Notes: generated by a model from the sequence alone, not told the origin. DNA of 64,000 nucleotides from Lelliottia jeotgali (GCA_002271215.1 CP018628.1:3286001-3350000), one strand, 5' to 3'; counted from the first letter of the stretch, positions 1 to 9,163 are shown. A program made the numbers and translations.

Positions 1-947
1 CGACAGGCCAGGAGCGTGCGTTTTACCAGTGAGGCAATCAGTTCGTTGAACTGCTCGCGGGTGATTTCACCGCTCCAGCCCGCCACGGTAACGGTGACAG
101 ACTGCGCGTCGCTAAGAGCAATTTTGGCGTCAATAGCGGCGTCGAGCAGTTCGCGCTGGACGCGGACGTCGCTGCGATCGGCAATGCCTGCCTGTTCGCG
201 AATGTAATCCGCCAGCAGATGGTCGAAGTCGTCGCCGCCGAGAGCAGAATCGCCGCCGGTCGCCAGCACTTCAAACACACCACGGCTGAGGCGCAGAATG
301 GAGATATCAAAGGTGCCGCCACCGAGATCGTAAACGGCAATCACCCCTTCCTGACCGGAGTCGAGGCCGTAGGCAATCGCTGCTGCGGTAGGCTCGTTGA
401 GCAGACGCAGCACGTGCAGGCCCGCCAGACGTGCAGCGTCTTTGGTGCCCTGACGCTGGGCATCGTCGAAGTAAGCCGGAACGGTGATCACCACGCCGTC
501 CAGCTCGCCTTCAAGCGTTGCCGTCGCACGCGCCGCCAGCGCTTTGAGAATATCGGCAGAGACGCGAATCGGATTGAGTAAACCGGCATCGGTTGCGATC
601 ATCGGCAGGCCGTTTTCACTGGCTTGCAGCTGATAGGGCAGATGCGGGTAACGCGTCTGAATATCGACCAGCGAGCGGCCCATCATTCGTTTTACCGAGC
701 TGATGGTATTGGCTGGATCTTTCGCGGCATTGGCGCGCGCGTCATATCCTACCGAGTAGCCCTGCTGCTGGTAGTAAACCACGGAAGGCAGCAGATGACG
801 CCCTTCGGCGTCTGCCAGGGTTTCCGCCTGGCCGCTGCGTACGGTCGCTACGAGGGAATTGGTGGTGCCTAAATCAATGCCCACCGCCAGACGACGCTGG
901 TGCGGTGCGGCGCTGAGGCCAGGCTCACTAATTTGTAATAAGGCCAT
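1..947 (-). CDS. hscA: HscA, Hsp70-type chaperone for Fe-S cluster transfer (N-terminal half only)
   Basis: The frame stays open for about 315 codons from an ATG at 945-947 to the left edge, so roughly half of the usual ~616-residue protein is present. The N-terminus reads [15 protein letters not shown], followed by the phosphate-binding [11 protein letters not shown] and, near residue 200, [12 protein letters not shown]; both are hallmarks of the Hsp70/actin ATPase fold. Known role: with HscB, it drives ATP-dependent release of the [2Fe-2S] cluster from IscU by binding the IscU LPPVK loop. The start lies 14 nt after the hscB stop, in the isc operon. The substrate-binding domain lies outside the window. 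Confidence 0.97.
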   Translation of the reverse strand, partial: MALLQISEPGLSAAPHQRRLAVGIDLGTTNSLVATVRSGQAETLADAEGRHLLPSVVYYQQQGYSVGYDARANAAKDPANTISSVKRMMGRSLVDIQTRYPHLPYQLQASENGLPMIATDAGLLNPIRVSADILKALAARATATLEGELDGVVITVPAYFDDAQRQGTKDAARLAGLHVLRLLNEPTAAAIAYGLDSGQEGVIAVYDLGGGTFDISILRLSRGVFEVLATGGDSALGGDDFDHLLADYIREQAGIADRSDVRVQRELLDAAIDAKIALSDAQSVTVTVAGWSGEITREQFNELIASLVKRTLLAC

Positions 948-961
948 AATTGCTTCCGAAA

Positions 962-1477
962 TCAGAAATCGAGCAGCTTTTCTTCGAGTTGTTCAGCACT
1001 GCTTCGTAGTTTATCGAGAAAACGCAGCTTGCGTACAGTGTCCGCCGCCACGTCCCACGTCTGGTTATTCAGTTGTTCAACCATCAGCTGATGGCGGGAG
1101 TCGAACATCGCTTTCACCCGTTTGATGAAGCTTTCAAGACGCGCTTCGTCTTTTGCCTGTTCGATCTCATCAAGCTCTTCGCGCAACTCCAGCTGTTCCA
1201 TCAGGAAGGCGGTGTCACGGACGGTGTGCTGTTCGCTTGCCAGATCAAAACCGTGCAGGGAGAGCAGATATTCCGCGCGTGCTAACGGATTGCGCAGAGT
1301 TTGCCACGCCTGGTTGATCGTGGCCGACTGCGAAACTGCAGCCAGTTGCTCCGCCGGGGTACCGCTGGCAAATTTATCCGGGTGGAATTGACGTTGCAGA
1401 TCCTGAAAACGAACCGTCAGGCTCTGAATATCAATCGGGTACTGGGCGGGCAACCCAAAGAGGGTGAAGTAATCCAT
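962..1477 (-). CDS. hscB: HscB, J-domain co-chaperone of HscA
   Basis: A 171-residue protein, the normal HscB length. The N-terminal J domain (about residues 1-75) carries HPDKF with the essential HPD at 32-34. The C-terminal part is a helical bundle rich in Glu, Lys and Arg, which in the family binds IscU. Known role: delivers IscU to HscA and stimulates its ATPase. It sits between iscA and hscA on the same strand. The gap from iscA is 76 nt, the largest inside the iscU-hscA part of the operon. Confidence 0.97.
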   Translation of the reverse strand: MDYFTLFGLPAQYPIDIQSLTVRFQDLQRQFHPDKFASGTPAEQLAAVSQSATINQAWQTLRNPLARAEYLLSLHGFDLASEQHTVRDTAFLMEQLELREELDEIEQAKDEARLESFIKRVKAMFDSRHQLMVEQLNNQTWDVAADTVRKLRFLDKLRSSAEQLEEKLLDF

Positions 1478-1553
1478 AACAATCTCAGGGTTAGCCAGTT
1501 AGAACAAACCCCACACGTAGCCAGGCCACGGTGGGGTTTCGGATAACGCGCCG

Positions 1554-1877
1554 TTAAACGTGGAAGCTTTCGCCGCAACCGCACTCGTCTTTTACGTTCG
1601 GGTTAGTGAATTTAAACCCTTCGTTGAGGCCTTCTTTCACGAAGTCCAGCTGAGTGCCGTTGAGAAATTGCAGGCTCTTGCCATCGACTACTACCTTCAC
1701 GCCTTTATCTTCAAACACGGTGTCATCAGTTGCCGGTTCGTCAACAAACTCCAGTACATAAGCCATACCGGAACAGCCGGAGGTACGTACGCCCAGTCGC
1801 AGGCCAAAGCCTTTACCACGGTTCGCCAGAAAGGAGCTTACTCGCGCGGCAGCGCTGTCGCTAAGGGTAATCGACAT
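1554..1877 (-). CDS. iscA: IscA, A-type Fe-S carrier
   Basis: 107 residues starting [13 protein letters not shown]. The three conserved cysteines of the A-type carriers are present: C35 in TSGCSG, and C99 and C101 in the C-terminal CGCG. A TTG two codons upstream could extend the protein, but the ATG at 1875-1877 has GAGG eight bases upstream and gives the standard length. Family role: carries iron or [4Fe-4S] clusters to apo-targets. It begins 13 nt after the iscU stop, which indicates co-transcription. Confidence 0.97.
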   Translation of the reverse strand: MSITLSDSAAARVSSFLANRGKGFGLRLGVRTSGCSGMAYVLEFVDEPATDDTVFEDKGVKVVVDGKSLQFLNGTQLDFVKEGLNEGFKFTNPNVKDECGCGESFHV

Positions 1878-1890
1878 ACTCAAACCTCAA

Positions 1891-2277
1891 TTATTTCGCT
1901 TCACGTTTGCTTTTATAGTCCGCAATAGCGGCTTTGATCGCGTCTTCTGCCAGGATAGAACAGTGAATTTTCACCGGTGGCAGTTCGAGTTCGTCAGCAA
2001 TATCGGTGTTTTTAATTGCCTGAGCTTCGTCCAGAGACTTGCCCTTTACCCATTCGGTAACGAGGGAGCTGGATGCGATTGCAGAACCGCAGCCGTAAGT
2101 CTTGAAACGTGCGTCTTCAATGATACCTTCATTGTTGACTTTAATCTGCAACTTCATCACGTCGCCACAGGCCGGTGCGCCGACCATACCGCTACCAACG
2201 CTTTCGTCGCTGTTGTCGAAAGAGCCAACGTTGCGTGGATTCTCGTAATGATCAATAACTTTTTCGCTGTATGCCAT
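1891..2277 (-). CDS. iscU: IscU, Fe-S cluster assembly scaffold
   Basis: 128 residues, near-identical to the enterobacterial scaffold. The three cluster-binding cysteines are C37 (PACGD), C63 (YGCGS) and C106 (IHCSI), with the conserved Asp39. The HscA recognition loop LPPVK is at about 99-103. Family role: receives sulfur from IscS, builds the [2Fe-2S] cluster and passes it on with HscA/HscB help. It lies between iscS and iscA, with 24 nt to iscS. Confidence 0.98.
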   Translation of the reverse strand: MAYSEKVIDHYENPRNVGSFDNSDESVGSGMVGAPACGDVMKLQIKVNNEGIIEDARFKTYGCGSAIASSSLVTEWVKGKSLDEAQAIKNTDIADELELPPVKIHCSILAEDAIKAAIADYKSKREAK

Positions 2278-2301
2278 TTTTTAACTCTCCTGTCCTACCG
2301 A

Positions 2302-3516
2302 TTAGTGATGTGACCATTCGATGCTGTTGATATCCACGCCCTGTTTGAACATTTCCCACAGTGGAGAAAGGTCGCGCAGACGGCCAATGGAGTTACGAAC
2401 CAGTTTGATGGTGTAGTCAATCTCTTCTTCGGTAGTAAAGCGACCTAAAGAGAAACGGATAGAGCTGTGTGCCAGCTCGTCGGTCATACCCAGCGCACGC
2501 AGCACGTAGGATGGCTCGAGGCTTGCAGACGTACAGGCGGAACCGGAAGAAACGGCCAGGTCTTTCAGGGCCATGATCAGTGATTCGCCTTCAACGTAGT
2601 TGAAGCTGACGTTAAGAATGTTTGGAGCACCCTGTTCAAGATCGCCGTTCAGATACACTTCTTCCATATCTTTCACGCCGTCCCACAGACGGTTACGCAG
2701 AGTGCGCAGACGCGCCATCTCGCCTTCCATCTCTTCTTTCGCGATACGGTAGGCTTCGCCCATGCCGACGATCTGGTGAACAGGCAGAGTGCCGGAACGC
2801 ATGCCGCGCTCGTGACCGCCGCCGTGCATCTGTGCTTCGATGCGGATACGTGGCTTACGACGAACGTACAGCGCGCCGATACCTTTCGGGCCATAGATTT
2901 TGTGGCCGGAGAAGGACATCAGGTCTACTTTCAGCTGGCTCAGATCGATAGGCAGTTTGCCCACGCTCTGGGTCGCATCAACGTGATAGATGATGCCGCG
3001 CGCACGGCACAGTTCGCCGATAGTCGCGATATCCTGCACCACGCCGATTTCGTTGTTTACATGCATAATGGACACCAGAATGGTGTCGTCGCGCATTGCC
3101 GCTTCGAGCTCTTTCAGGTCGATAATACCGTTGCTCTGTGGGGCGAGATAGGTGACGTCAAAACCTTCACGCTCAAGCTGACGACAGGTGTCCAGCACGG
3201 CTTTGTGTTCGGTTTTGCTGGTGATGATGTGCTTGCCTTTTTTCTGGTAGAAGTTGGCAGCACCTTTGATCGCCAGGTTGTCGGATTCGGTTGCACCGGA
3301 GGTGAAAACAATTTCACGCGGATCGGCACCAACCAGCTCAGCAATCTGATTACGGGCGATATCTACCGCCTCTTCAGCATGCCAGCCAAAACGGTGTGAA
3401 CGGGAAGCTGGGTTACCAAAGTTTCCGTCCAGGGTCAGACACTGCATCATTTTCTCGGCAACACGCGGGTCCACCGGCGTGGTTGCGGAGTAATCGAGAT
3501 AGATCGGTAATTTCAT
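2302..3516 (-). CDS. iscS: IscS, PLP-dependent cysteine desulfurase
   Basis: 404 residues from [16 protein letters not shown]. The PLP lysine lies in SGHKIYG (K206 by equal length with E. coli) and the persulfide cysteine in [11 protein letters not shown] (C328). Family role: converts cysteine to alanine and supplies sulfur for IscU, and for tRNA thiolation through other acceptors. An in-frame upstream ATG (MYGVYRA) would add seven residues; the inner ATG matches the characterised protein. GGAG lies 11 nt before it. The leader is the target region of the iron-stress sRNA RyhB in E. coli. Confidence 0.98.
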   Translation of the reverse strand: MKLPIYLDYSATTPVDPRVAEKMMQCLTLDGNFGNPASRSHRFGWHAEEAVDIARNQIAELVGADPREIVFTSGATESDNLAIKGAANFYQKKGKHIITSKTEHKAVLDTCRQLEREGFDVTYLAPQSNGIIDLKELEAAMRDDTILVSIMHVNNEIGVVQDIATIGELCRARGIIYHVDATQSVGKLPIDLSQLKVDLMSFSGHKIYGPKGIGALYVRRKPRIRIEAQMHGGGHERGMRSGTLPVHQIVGMGEAYRIAKEEMEGEMARLRTLRNRLWDGVKDMEEVYLNGDLEQGAPNILNVSFNYVEGESLIMALKDLAVSSGSACTSASLEPSYVLRALGMTDELAHSSIRFSLGRFTTEEEIDYTIKLVRNSIGRLRDLSPLWEMFKQGVDINSIEWSHH

Positions 3517-3551
3517 TGCTCTATAAACTCCGTACATCGCTTCAATGCAAG

Positions 3552-3680
3552 GAATCAGGCTAACCGGCTGGATGTACGACCGAGTAGACGGGGCGAGTTA
3601 ACGCCCCGGCCTGATTCTGAAATTCTTTATATTTTTTTGCCCTAACCTAAATATTTCGTGTTGCATGCAGCACGAAATAT
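3552..3680 (-). promoter_or_regulatory. Structured iscR-iscS intercistronic spacer (nested stem-loops)
   Basis: Two structures are visible. GAATCAGGC (3552-3560) pairs with its complement at 3609-3617, enclosing a second stem, CGGGGCG/CGCCCCG (3589-3595 with 3602-3608). Closer to iscR, ATATTTCGTG (3651-3660) pairs perfectly with CACGAAATAT (3671-3680). In E. coli this spacer holds a REP-like structure that protects the iscR part of the mRNA when RyhB triggers decay of iscSUA. The same job is inferred here from position and structure. Confidence 0.7.
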
Positions 3681-3690
3681 GACGGGCAAA

Positions 3691-4182
3691 TTATGCGCGT
3701 AATTTGACGTCGATCGCGTCTTGTCCGCGGGTGCTGCGTTGGTTTTCGTGATTGTGCTGACGACCAGACACATCCAGAACTTCCTGGTTATTCACCAGCT
3801 CACCGAGGGTGATGTTGTTCAGGAAGCCGGTCAGACGGTCGCTCAGATCGCGCCACAGCGCGTGGGTCAGGCATTTATCGCCGCCCTGACAGCCGCCTTT
3901 GCCCTGGCAACGGGTCGCATCTACCGACTCATCAACAGCGCTGATAACTTCGCCAACTGCAATACTGCCCGCGTCTTTACCCAGCAGATAGCCGCCGCCT
4001 GGGCCACGCACGCTGGAAACCAGTCCGTTTTTACGCAATCTGGAGAATAATTGTTCCAGATAAGACAGGGAAATTCCCTGACGTTCAGAAATATCAGCCA
4101 ACGGAACCGGGCCCGATTCAGAGTTGAGCGCGACGTCCAGCATCGCGGTCACAGCATAACGCCCTTTAGATGTCAGTCTCAT
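3691..4182 (-). CDS. iscR: IscR, Rrf2-family [2Fe-2S] transcription regulator
   Basis: 163 residues. The N-terminal winged helix ([19 protein letters not shown], about 1-75) is followed by the cluster ligands C92, C98 and C104 in [13 protein letters not shown], plus His107. Known role: holo-IscR represses its own operon through type 1 sites; apo-IscR acts on type 2 sites. It is the first gene of the operon, and its operators lie directly upstream at 4266-4315. The C-terminal tail after residue 140 is the most divergent part compared with E. coli. Confidence 0.97.
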   Translation of the reverse strand: MRLTSKGRYAVTAMLDVALNSESGPVPLADISERQGISLSYLEQLFSRLRKNGLVSSVRGPGGGYLLGKDAGSIAVGEVISAVDESVDATRCQGKGGCQGGDKCLTHALWRDLSDRLTGFLNNITLGELVNNQEVLDVSGRQHNHENQRSTRGQDAIDVKLRA

Positions 4183-4265
4183 GTCTTACTTAACCTCAAA
4201 CTCGCCCCTGCCCGGGGTTTTTTATTGTAAAATGGGGGGTATTGCATAGCAGGGGCAAGTCTGAC

Positions 4266-4290
4266 ATTCCCGACTAAATTGGTCAACTAT
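4266..4290 (-). promoter_or_regulatory. IscR type 1 operator, promoter-proximal copy
   Basis: Read on the minus strand the 25 bp begin ATAGTTGACC and end TAGTCGGGAAT, fitting the type 1 pattern ATA-YYGAC-N-AGTCRR-AT. It contains TTGACC (4282-4287), a good -35 hexamer, so holo-IscR bound here would block the iscR promoter. The site abuts a second copy without a gap, as in the E. coli iscR promoter. Confidence 0.8.
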
Positions 4291-4315
4291 TTACTTGACT
4301 GTTTTAGTCAAGTAT
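4291..4315 (-). promoter_or_regulatory. IscR type 1 operator, upstream copy
   Basis: This 25-bp element holds a perfect inverted repeat, ACTTGACT and AGTCAAGT separated by 5 bp (4293-4313). It is closer to the IscR type 1 consensus than its neighbour at 4266-4290. The two sites together give one helical array ahead of iscR. Identification is by pattern and position only. Confidence 0.82.
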
Positions 4316-4341
4316 TTAGCCATATGTGCGCTCAAAGCCTT

Positions 4342-4400
4342 GCCGGGTGGCGCTTCGCTTACCCGGCCTACAAAATCGTGCGTACTGTGCCACCCGGCAA
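4342..4400. repeat. REP pair downstream of trmJ
   Basis: A REP unit GCCGGGTGGCGCTTCGCTTA running into CCCGGCCTAC (4342-4371) is followed by an inverted partial unit TGCCACCCGGCA (4388-4399), making a BIME-like pair. It lies just beyond the trmJ stop codon, upstream of the iscR operators. Such elements usually stabilise 3' ends or act as gyrase/IHF targets. Confidence 0.8.
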
Positions 4401-4409
4401 CAGGCCGCA

Positions 4410-5144
4410 TTATTCTTTATTCTTCTGCTCAATAATCGACGCCAGCATCCCGCGCAGGATATTCAGCTCCTGTGTTTCCGGGCGAGCACGAGTAAACAGA
4501 CGGCGCAGCTTATTCATTACCTGGCCAGGATGGGACGCGCGGATAAAGCCCGTCGTCAGCAGCGTTTGCTCAAGGTGGCCGTAAAAACGCTCCAGATCGT
4601 CCACCAGCGGATACGCAGCTTCTTCTGGCTGTTCAGCGGTGACACCTTTTTCCTGGGTCGCCAGCCAGGCCATACGCACTTCATAGGCGATAACCTGCAC
4701 TGCCATCGCCAGGTTCAGCGAGCTGTATTCCGGGTTCGCGGCAATCGCCACGTGATAGTGACATTTCTGCAGTTCGTCGTTGGTCAGACCCACACGCTCA
4801 CGGCCAAACACCAGCGCGATCGGCGCTGACGCGGCTTCTGCGACGCTTTTCAGGCCGCATTCGCGCGGATCGAGCATCGGCCACGGCAGCGTGCGTGAAC
4901 GTGCGCTGGTCCCGACCACCAGGCTACAGCCCGCCAGCGCTTCGTCAAGGGTGTCAACAATTTGCGCGTTGCCAATCACGTCGCTCGCGCCTGCTGCCAG
5001 TGCGATAGCCTGAGAATCTGGTTTCACCAGCGGATTGACCAGCCACAGATTGGTTAAACCCATGGTTTTCATAGCGCGGGCGACAGAGCCCATATTGCCA
5101 GTGTGTGATGTTTCGACCAGTACGATTCGGATGTTTTGCAGCAT
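4410..5144 (-). CDS. trmJ: TrmJ, tRNA (Cm/Um32) 2'-O-methyltransferase
   Basis: 244 residues; E. coli TrmJ has 246. SPOUT-family features are present: N-terminal [21 protein letters not shown], then [15 protein letters not shown] and [19 protein letters not shown], which build the trefoil knot and SAM pocket (about 1-160). A helical C-terminal tail ([16 protein letters not shown]...) follows. Family role: methylates the ribose of nucleotide 32 of several tRNAs. It is upstream of iscR on the same strand, separated by 227 bp containing REP and IscR sites, so it is probably a separate unit. Divergent from suhB. Confidence 0.96.
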   Translation of the reverse strand: MLQNIRIVLVETSHTGNMGSVARAMKTMGLTNLWLVNPLVKPDSQAIALAAGASDVIGNAQIVDTLDEALAGCSLVVGTSARSRTLPWPMLDPRECGLKSVAEAASAPIALVFGRERVGLTNDELQKCHYHVAIAANPEYSSLNLAMAVQVIAYEVRMAWLATQEKGVTAEQPEEAAYPLVDDLERFYGHLEQTLLTTGFIRASHPGQVMNKLRRLFTRARPETQELNILRGMLASIIEQKNKE

Positions 5145-5223
5145 AATGAGTTTTGTCTGAGACCAGTGTCTAAAGAATATTCAGCCATATTATCATAAAC
5201 GAGAGACATGATCCGAACTCGCT

Positions 5224-5231
5224 GCTATACT
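5224..5231 (+). promoter_or_regulatory. suhB promoter, extended -10
   Basis: TGC-TATACT (TG at 5223-5224, hexamer 5226-5231) is an extended -10 placed 52 bp before the suhB ATG. No convincing -35 is seen at 17 bp, which suits an extended -10 promoter. Confidence 0.55.
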
Positions 5232-5282
5232 CTGCGCCGTTTTCGAGTATCCCTGTTCTTTAACATCCAGTGAGAGTAACCG

Positions 5283-6089
5283 ATGCAACATCCTATGTTG
5301 ACCATCGCCGTGCGCGCAGCGCGCAAGGCGGGTAATGTAATTGCCAAACACTACGAAACGCCAGATTCTGTAGAAACCAGCCAGAAAGGCAGCAATGACT
5401 TTGTGACTAACGTCGATAAAGCCGCAGAAGCGATTATTGTCGAAACCATTCGCAAATCTTACCCGCAACACACCATCATCGCCGAAGAAAGCGGTGAACT
5501 GGCAGGCGAAGATCAGGATGTTCAATGGATTATCGATCCACTGGATGGCACCACCAACTTCGTTAAACGCCTTCCTCATTTCTCTGTCTCTATCGCAGTA
5601 CGCATCAAAGGCCGTACTGAAGTAGCCGTTGTTTACGATCCAATGCGTAACGAACTGTTCACCGCAACCCGTGGTCAGGGCGCACAGCTGAACGGATACC
5701 GTCTGCGTGGCAGCAACTCTCGCGATCTGGATGGCACGATTCTGGCGACCGGTTTCCCGTTCAAAGCCAAACAACACGCTCAAACCTACATGAAGATCCT
5801 TGGCAAGCTTTACACCGAATGCGCGGATTTCCGTCGCACCGGTTCTGCTGCACTGGATCTGGCCTACGTTGCCGCTGGCCGCGTTGATGGTTATTTTGAA
5901 ATCGCGCTGAAGCCGTGGGATTTTGCAGCTGGCGAACTGATTGCTCGTGAAGCAGGCGCCCTGGTATGCGACTTCACTGGCGGTCACAACTACCTGATGA
6001 GCGGTAACATCGTTGCCGGTAATCCACGTGTTGTGAAAGCGATGCTGGCGAACATGCGTGACGAACTGAGTGAAGCGCTGAAGCGTTAA
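5283..6089 (+). CDS. suhB: SuhB, inositol-1-monophosphatase and antitermination/rRNA maturation factor
   Basis: 268 residues (E. coli 267; an extra Gln2 here). The metal- and substrate-binding motifs of the inositol monophosphatase family are intact: GSNDFVTNVDKAAE, the EESGE acid cluster, WIIDPLDGTTNFVKRLPHF and the C-terminal PWDFAAGELIAREAG. Known role in E. coli: phosphatase in vitro, and a component of the NusA/NusB/NusG rRNA antitermination complex. GAGAG precedes the ATG. It converges on the NicO-family gene, with a dispersed repeat between the two stops. Confidence 0.96.
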   Translation: MQHPMLTIAVRAARKAGNVIAKHYETPDSVETSQKGSNDFVTNVDKAAEAIIVETIRKSYPQHTIIAEESGELAGEDQDVQWIIDPLDGTTNFVKRLPHFSVSIAVRIKGRTEVAVVYDPMRNELFTATRGQGAQLNGYRLRGSNSRDLDGTILATGFPFKAKQHAQTYMKILGKLYTECADFRRTGSAALDLAYVAAGRVDGYFEIALKPWDFAAGELIAREAGALVCDFTGGHNYLMSGNIVAGNPRVVKAMLANMRDELSEALKR

Positions 6090-6101
6090 TTCCTTTCGGT
6101 T

Positions 6102-6150
6102 CCCTCTCCCTGCGGGAGAGGGCTAGGGTGAGGGCATCAGGCCGCACCCT
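6102..6150. repeat. Dispersed hairpin repeat, copy A
   Basis: Starts with a perfect 9-bp hairpin, CCCTCTCCC-TGC-GGGAGAGGG, then GCTAGGGTGAGGGCATCAGG and CCGCACCC. A near-identical copy in the same orientation is at 26249-26298. Both copies lie between convergent genes and touch the stop of the leftward gene, which suggests a role in transcript ends. Similar elements are common in Enterobacter/Klebsiella genomes. Confidence 0.85.
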
Positions 6151-7131
6151 TTAAAACGGTCGTAACCCCCGCCCCACCGGCACCGCGCTGACCCACATCG
6201 TCACCGCCGCCACCAGTAAAATTACCCCGCCTGCTAACGCCAGCGTCGTCCAGCCCACCTGCCGCCACAGTACCGGCGTTTTGTTGCCGCTCAGTTTCAC
6301 CGCCAGCTGGCGAAAACTGTGGACCAGCAAGGCCAGAGACGTAATCGTCAGCGACGTCCCCGCCGCCATCGCCAGTGCGGAAATCACGCCCCAGCTAAAT
6401 ACCCCAATCACCTTACTGAACAGCAGCACCATGATCGCCCCGGAACAGGGCCGCATCCCCATCGACAGAATGATCATCAGCCGTGCGCGCCAGTCGTCCC
6501 CGCTTTGCAGCTGTTCTTGCGTCGGCAAATGCTGATGCCCGCAGCCGCAGTGGGCATCGTGAACATGATGCGGCGTAAACGCTTTGAATTTGGGTTTTTG
6601 CAGCAATGCGCGCAGTTTTTTTAGCGCTCGCCAGCAGAGCAATAGCCCAAGCACGCCCACCAGCGCATAGCTCCCCTTCTCCAGCCAGAAACTACTCATG
6701 TGCAGCTGACGAGCCGGGAGTTGCAGTACCGTCAGCACCACGACCACCAGCGCAATCGCCACCAGTCCCTGCAATAACGAAGAGGCAAGCGTTAAGCCGA
6801 TACTCGATTTGAGCTTTGAAGGATGGGTCGCAAGCCAGGTGGTAATGACGATTTTCCCGTGGCCCGGCCCCAGCGCGTGCAGCACGCCGTATAGAAAACT
6901 GAAGATCAGCAGCGAGCCACCGGCTTTGGTCGGGTTCTCCGCCACCGCTTTGAGCAGTCCGCTCATTTGCTGATTGACCTCGCGCTGCCAGATGATGCTT
7001 TTCATCATCACCTGCGGCCACGCCTGCCAGAGCCAGAATGCGCCAACGGCGGCCAGAACCAGAAACAGGAATAGCGGCCAGAGGTGCAGCCAGCGGCGTT
7101 TTTTACTGAGAGAAGAAGCCATCACTGACAT
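6151..7131 (-). CDS. NicO-family metal transporter, ZevB/RcnA-like
   Basis: 326 residues with six or more hydrophobic segments (first at about 15-35). The NicO signatures are HALGPGHGKIV (about 86-96) and SMGMRPCSGAI. A cytosolic loop carries HHVHDAHCGCGHQH, a likely metal-binding patch. The family includes nickel/cobalt exporters (RcnA) and ZevB, which works with the periplasmic DUF1007 protein ZevA in Haemophilus zinc acquisition. The adjacent upstream gene is a DUF1007 protein, so the ZevAB reading is favoured; direction and metal are unknown. An alternative ATG at 7122 overlaps the upstream stop as TGATG. Confidence 0.8.
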   Translation of the reverse strand: MSVMASSLSKKRRWLHLWPLFLFLVLAAVGAFWLWQAWPQVMMKSIIWQREVNQQMSGLLKAVAENPTKAGGSLLIFSFLYGVLHALGPGHGKIVITTWLATHPSKLKSSIGLTLASSLLQGLVAIALVVVVLTVLQLPARQLHMSSFWLEKGSYALVGVLGLLLCWRALKKLRALLQKPKFKAFTPHHVHDAHCGCGHQHLPTQEQLQSGDDWRARLMIILSMGMRPCSGAIMVLLFSKVIGVFSWGVISALAMAAGTSLTITSLALLVHSFRQLAVKLSGNKTPVLWRQVGWTTLALAGGVILLVAAVTMWVSAVPVGRGLRPF

Positions 7132-7760
7132 TGCACGGTCACCTGCTGCGCGAACTGTTTACCCAAATCCATATCCTCCGGCGGCGCATCGGCTTTATCG
7201 AGCGATAGCGCAAAGTTCATCGTCTCTTCACTCGGCTTTGGCGTATGGACTGCAATCGTGCAGCGCTTTTGCAGCGCGGCGGGAAGCGCCGCATCTTTGT
7301 CTTCGGCATAGCTCATGTCGACGTAATAGCTCGGATCAAAAGTCGAGAAAGTGTATTTCTGCCCGGCCAGCGGCTGCGGTTCGGCCAATGGCAAAATAAA
7401 GGTTAACACTGCCTGATGGCCATCGCGCTCCATGCCGTAGGTGGTCGGTCGATTAAGAAATTTAACCTTTTGCCCGTTATGCCAGAACTCGGTGAAATAG
7501 TGCTGCCCGAGCACATTGGCCATCACTTCCGCTGCCAGCTTTTTCCAGATCTCATCGCCAGGCTTTGCCGCGCCTGCATCATAAAGCAGATCGGCCGAGG
7601 TGATTTCATCCATCGTCCAGCGCATTTTCAGGCCGCTCATCTGCATATCATCGGCGACAATTTCCGTCTGCAGGCTGATAAAACTGTGAGGATGCGCACT
7701 GGCCGCCGAAGATAAAACCGCCAAAAATAGCGCCGAAGCGCTGTGTTTAACTATTTGCAT
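7122..7760 (-). CDS. DUF1007 periplasmic protein, ZevA-like
   Basis: 212 residues. A signal peptide (MQIVKHSASALFLAVLSSAASA) ends before HPHSFISL, the N-terminal HPH motif typical of mature DUF1007 proteins, which could bind metal. The rest is a predicted beta-rich periplasmic domain with Asp/Glu clusters. Its C-terminus overlaps the start of the NicO-like gene, so the two are translationally coupled. In Haemophilus, ZevA is the periplasmic partner of ZevB in zinc uptake. In E. coli this position holds yfhR instead. No clear Zur box was found upstream. Confidence 0.75.
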   Translation of the reverse strand: MQIVKHSASALFLAVLSSAASAHPHSFISLQTEIVADDMQMSGLKMRWTMDEITSADLLYDAGAAKPGDEIWKKLAAEVMANVLGQHYFTEFWHNGQKVKFLNRPTTYGMERDGHQAVLTFILPLAEPQPLAGQKYTFSTFDPSYYVDMSYAEDKDAALPAALQKRCTIAVHTPKPSEETMNFALSLDKADAPPEDMDLGKQFAQQVTVQCQ

Positions 7761-7847
7761 CGATTCCTCACGTCAAAAATTCTGTGATGTTCTCCCGCAT
7801 TCCTGACGGAAAGACCCACGGGTGCGCTTTCCTGCGCACATCCTTTA

Positions 7848-7858
7848 GCTATTCTTAT
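7848..7858 (+). promoter_or_regulatory. Candidate sigma-S -10 region of csiE
   Basis: GCTATTCTTAT matches the extended sigma-S -10 pattern KCTAYRCTTAA at 9 of 11 positions and lies 27 bp before the csiE start. csiE is sigma-S and cAMP-CRP dependent in E. coli. A lone TGTGA (7793-7797) lies further upstream, but its partner half is poor. Confidence 0.5.
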
Positions 7859-7885
7859 CGAATACCCCTACTGGATACCCGACAG

Positions 7886-9163
7886 ATGATGACGACACTC
7901 GAAAACCCATCTGTGCTTTCCAGTTCGCAGCGCCGCTGCCAGGTGCTTTTGATGCTTTACCTGCCAGGTTTTGTCGTCACCCCGCAAAGCATTATCGATA
8001 TCAATGGGGTCGACGACGACATCGCACGGCAAGATATAGCCGAGACGCGCGATGAGATCCAGCGCTATCACCGGCTGAACATCGTGACGCATCATGACGG
8101 CAGCTACCGAATTGAAGGTACGACGCTCGATCAACGCTTATGCCTGCTGCACTGGTTGCGACGGGCGCTGCGGCTGTGCCCGCATTTTATTAGCCAACAG
8201 TTTACCCCGGCGCTTAAAACAGAGCTTAAACAGCTCGGCATCGCGCGTACGCTGTATGACGATACTAATTTGCGGGCGCTGATTGCCTTCTGTTCCCGCC
8301 GCCTGGAGCGCAACTTCGAGTGCCGCGACGTACAATTTTTGCAGCTCTATTTGCAATATTGCCTGATCCAGCATCATCTGGGCCAGACGCCGCAGTTTTC
8401 CCCCGTTCAGCGCCACTGGGCACATTCGCGCGGTGAATATCTGGCGGCGCAGGAGATTGTCCGCCACTGGCAGCGCCGGGTGCGACAAAGTCCGCACGCC
8501 GATGAACCGCTGTTTCTGTCATTGCTGTTTATGATGCTGCGCACCCCCGATCCGCTGCGCGATGCCCATCAGCTGGACCAGCGTCTGCGCCACGCCATCT
8601 CACGCATGATCGGGCGTTTTCGCGGGCAGACGGGAATGCGCTTTAGCGACGAACAGGGGCTGACGGATCAGCTGTATATTCATCTTTCCCAGGCGCTGGA
8701 TCGCTCGCTGTTTGGCATCGGGATCGACAACAGCTTGCCGGAAGAGATTGGTCGCCTGTACCCGCGTCTGATGCGCACCACAAGGGATGTGTTGTTTGAA
8801 GTGGAGGCGGAATTTGGCCTGCGTTTTTCTGATGAAGAGATGTGCCTGGTGGCGGTGATTTTTGGCGCGTGGCTGATGCAGGAAACGGACCTGCATGAGA
8901 AACAGGTCGTACTGCTAACGGGCGATGACAAAGCCAGTGAAGTGCTGATTGAGGGGCAACTGCGCGAACTGACGCTGCTGCCGCTCAACATTCGCTATGT
9001 GTCGCTTCAAACGTTCCAGAAAGAGGGTGCACCGCGCGAAGCGGCGCTGATCATCACCCCTTACGCCACCGCCCTGCCGCTGTTCTCACCGCCGCTGATC
9101 CACGCCGTTGAGACGCTAAACCCGCAGCAGCAGGAACATATTCGCGCCATGCTGGAATCATAA
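7886..9163 (+). CDS. csiE: CsiE, stationary-phase inducible PRD-domain protein
   Basis: 425 residues from MMTTLENPSVLSSSQRRCQ, matching the E. coli length. The reading frame is open further upstream, but the MM start agrees with the family. The N-terminal part resembles a helix-turn-helix region (residues 12-75). The central and C-terminal parts resemble PTS regulation domains of antiterminator-type regulators; EEMCLVAVIFGAWL lies in the last third. Function is unknown even in E. coli, where it is starvation-induced. The 3' end overlaps hcaT by 6 bp, tail to tail. Confidence 0.9.
   Translation: MMTTLENPSVLSSSQRRCQVLLMLYLPGFVVTPQSIIDINGVDDDIARQDIAETRDEIQRYHRLNIVTHHDGSYRIEGTTLDQRLCLLHWLRRALRLCPHFISQQFTPALKTELKQLGIARTLYDDTNLRALIAFCSRRLERNFECRDVQFLQLYLQYCLIQHHLGQTPQFSPVQRHWAHSRGEYLAAQEIVRHWQRRVRQSPHADEPLFLSLLFMMLRTPDPLRDAHQLDQRLRHAISRMIGRFRGQTGMRFSDEQGLTDQLYIHLSQALDRSLFGIGIDNSLPEEIGRLYPRLMRTTRDVLFEVEAEFGLRFSDEEMCLVAVIFGAWLMQETDLHEKQVVLLTGDDKASEVLIEGQLRELTLLPLNIRYVSLQTFQKEGAPREAALIITPYATALPLFSPPLIHAVETLNPQQQEHIRAMLES

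Noticed and set aside
7793..7809. CRP site upstream of csiE
   Set aside because: TGTGA is followed by a poor right half; kept only as a remark under csiE.
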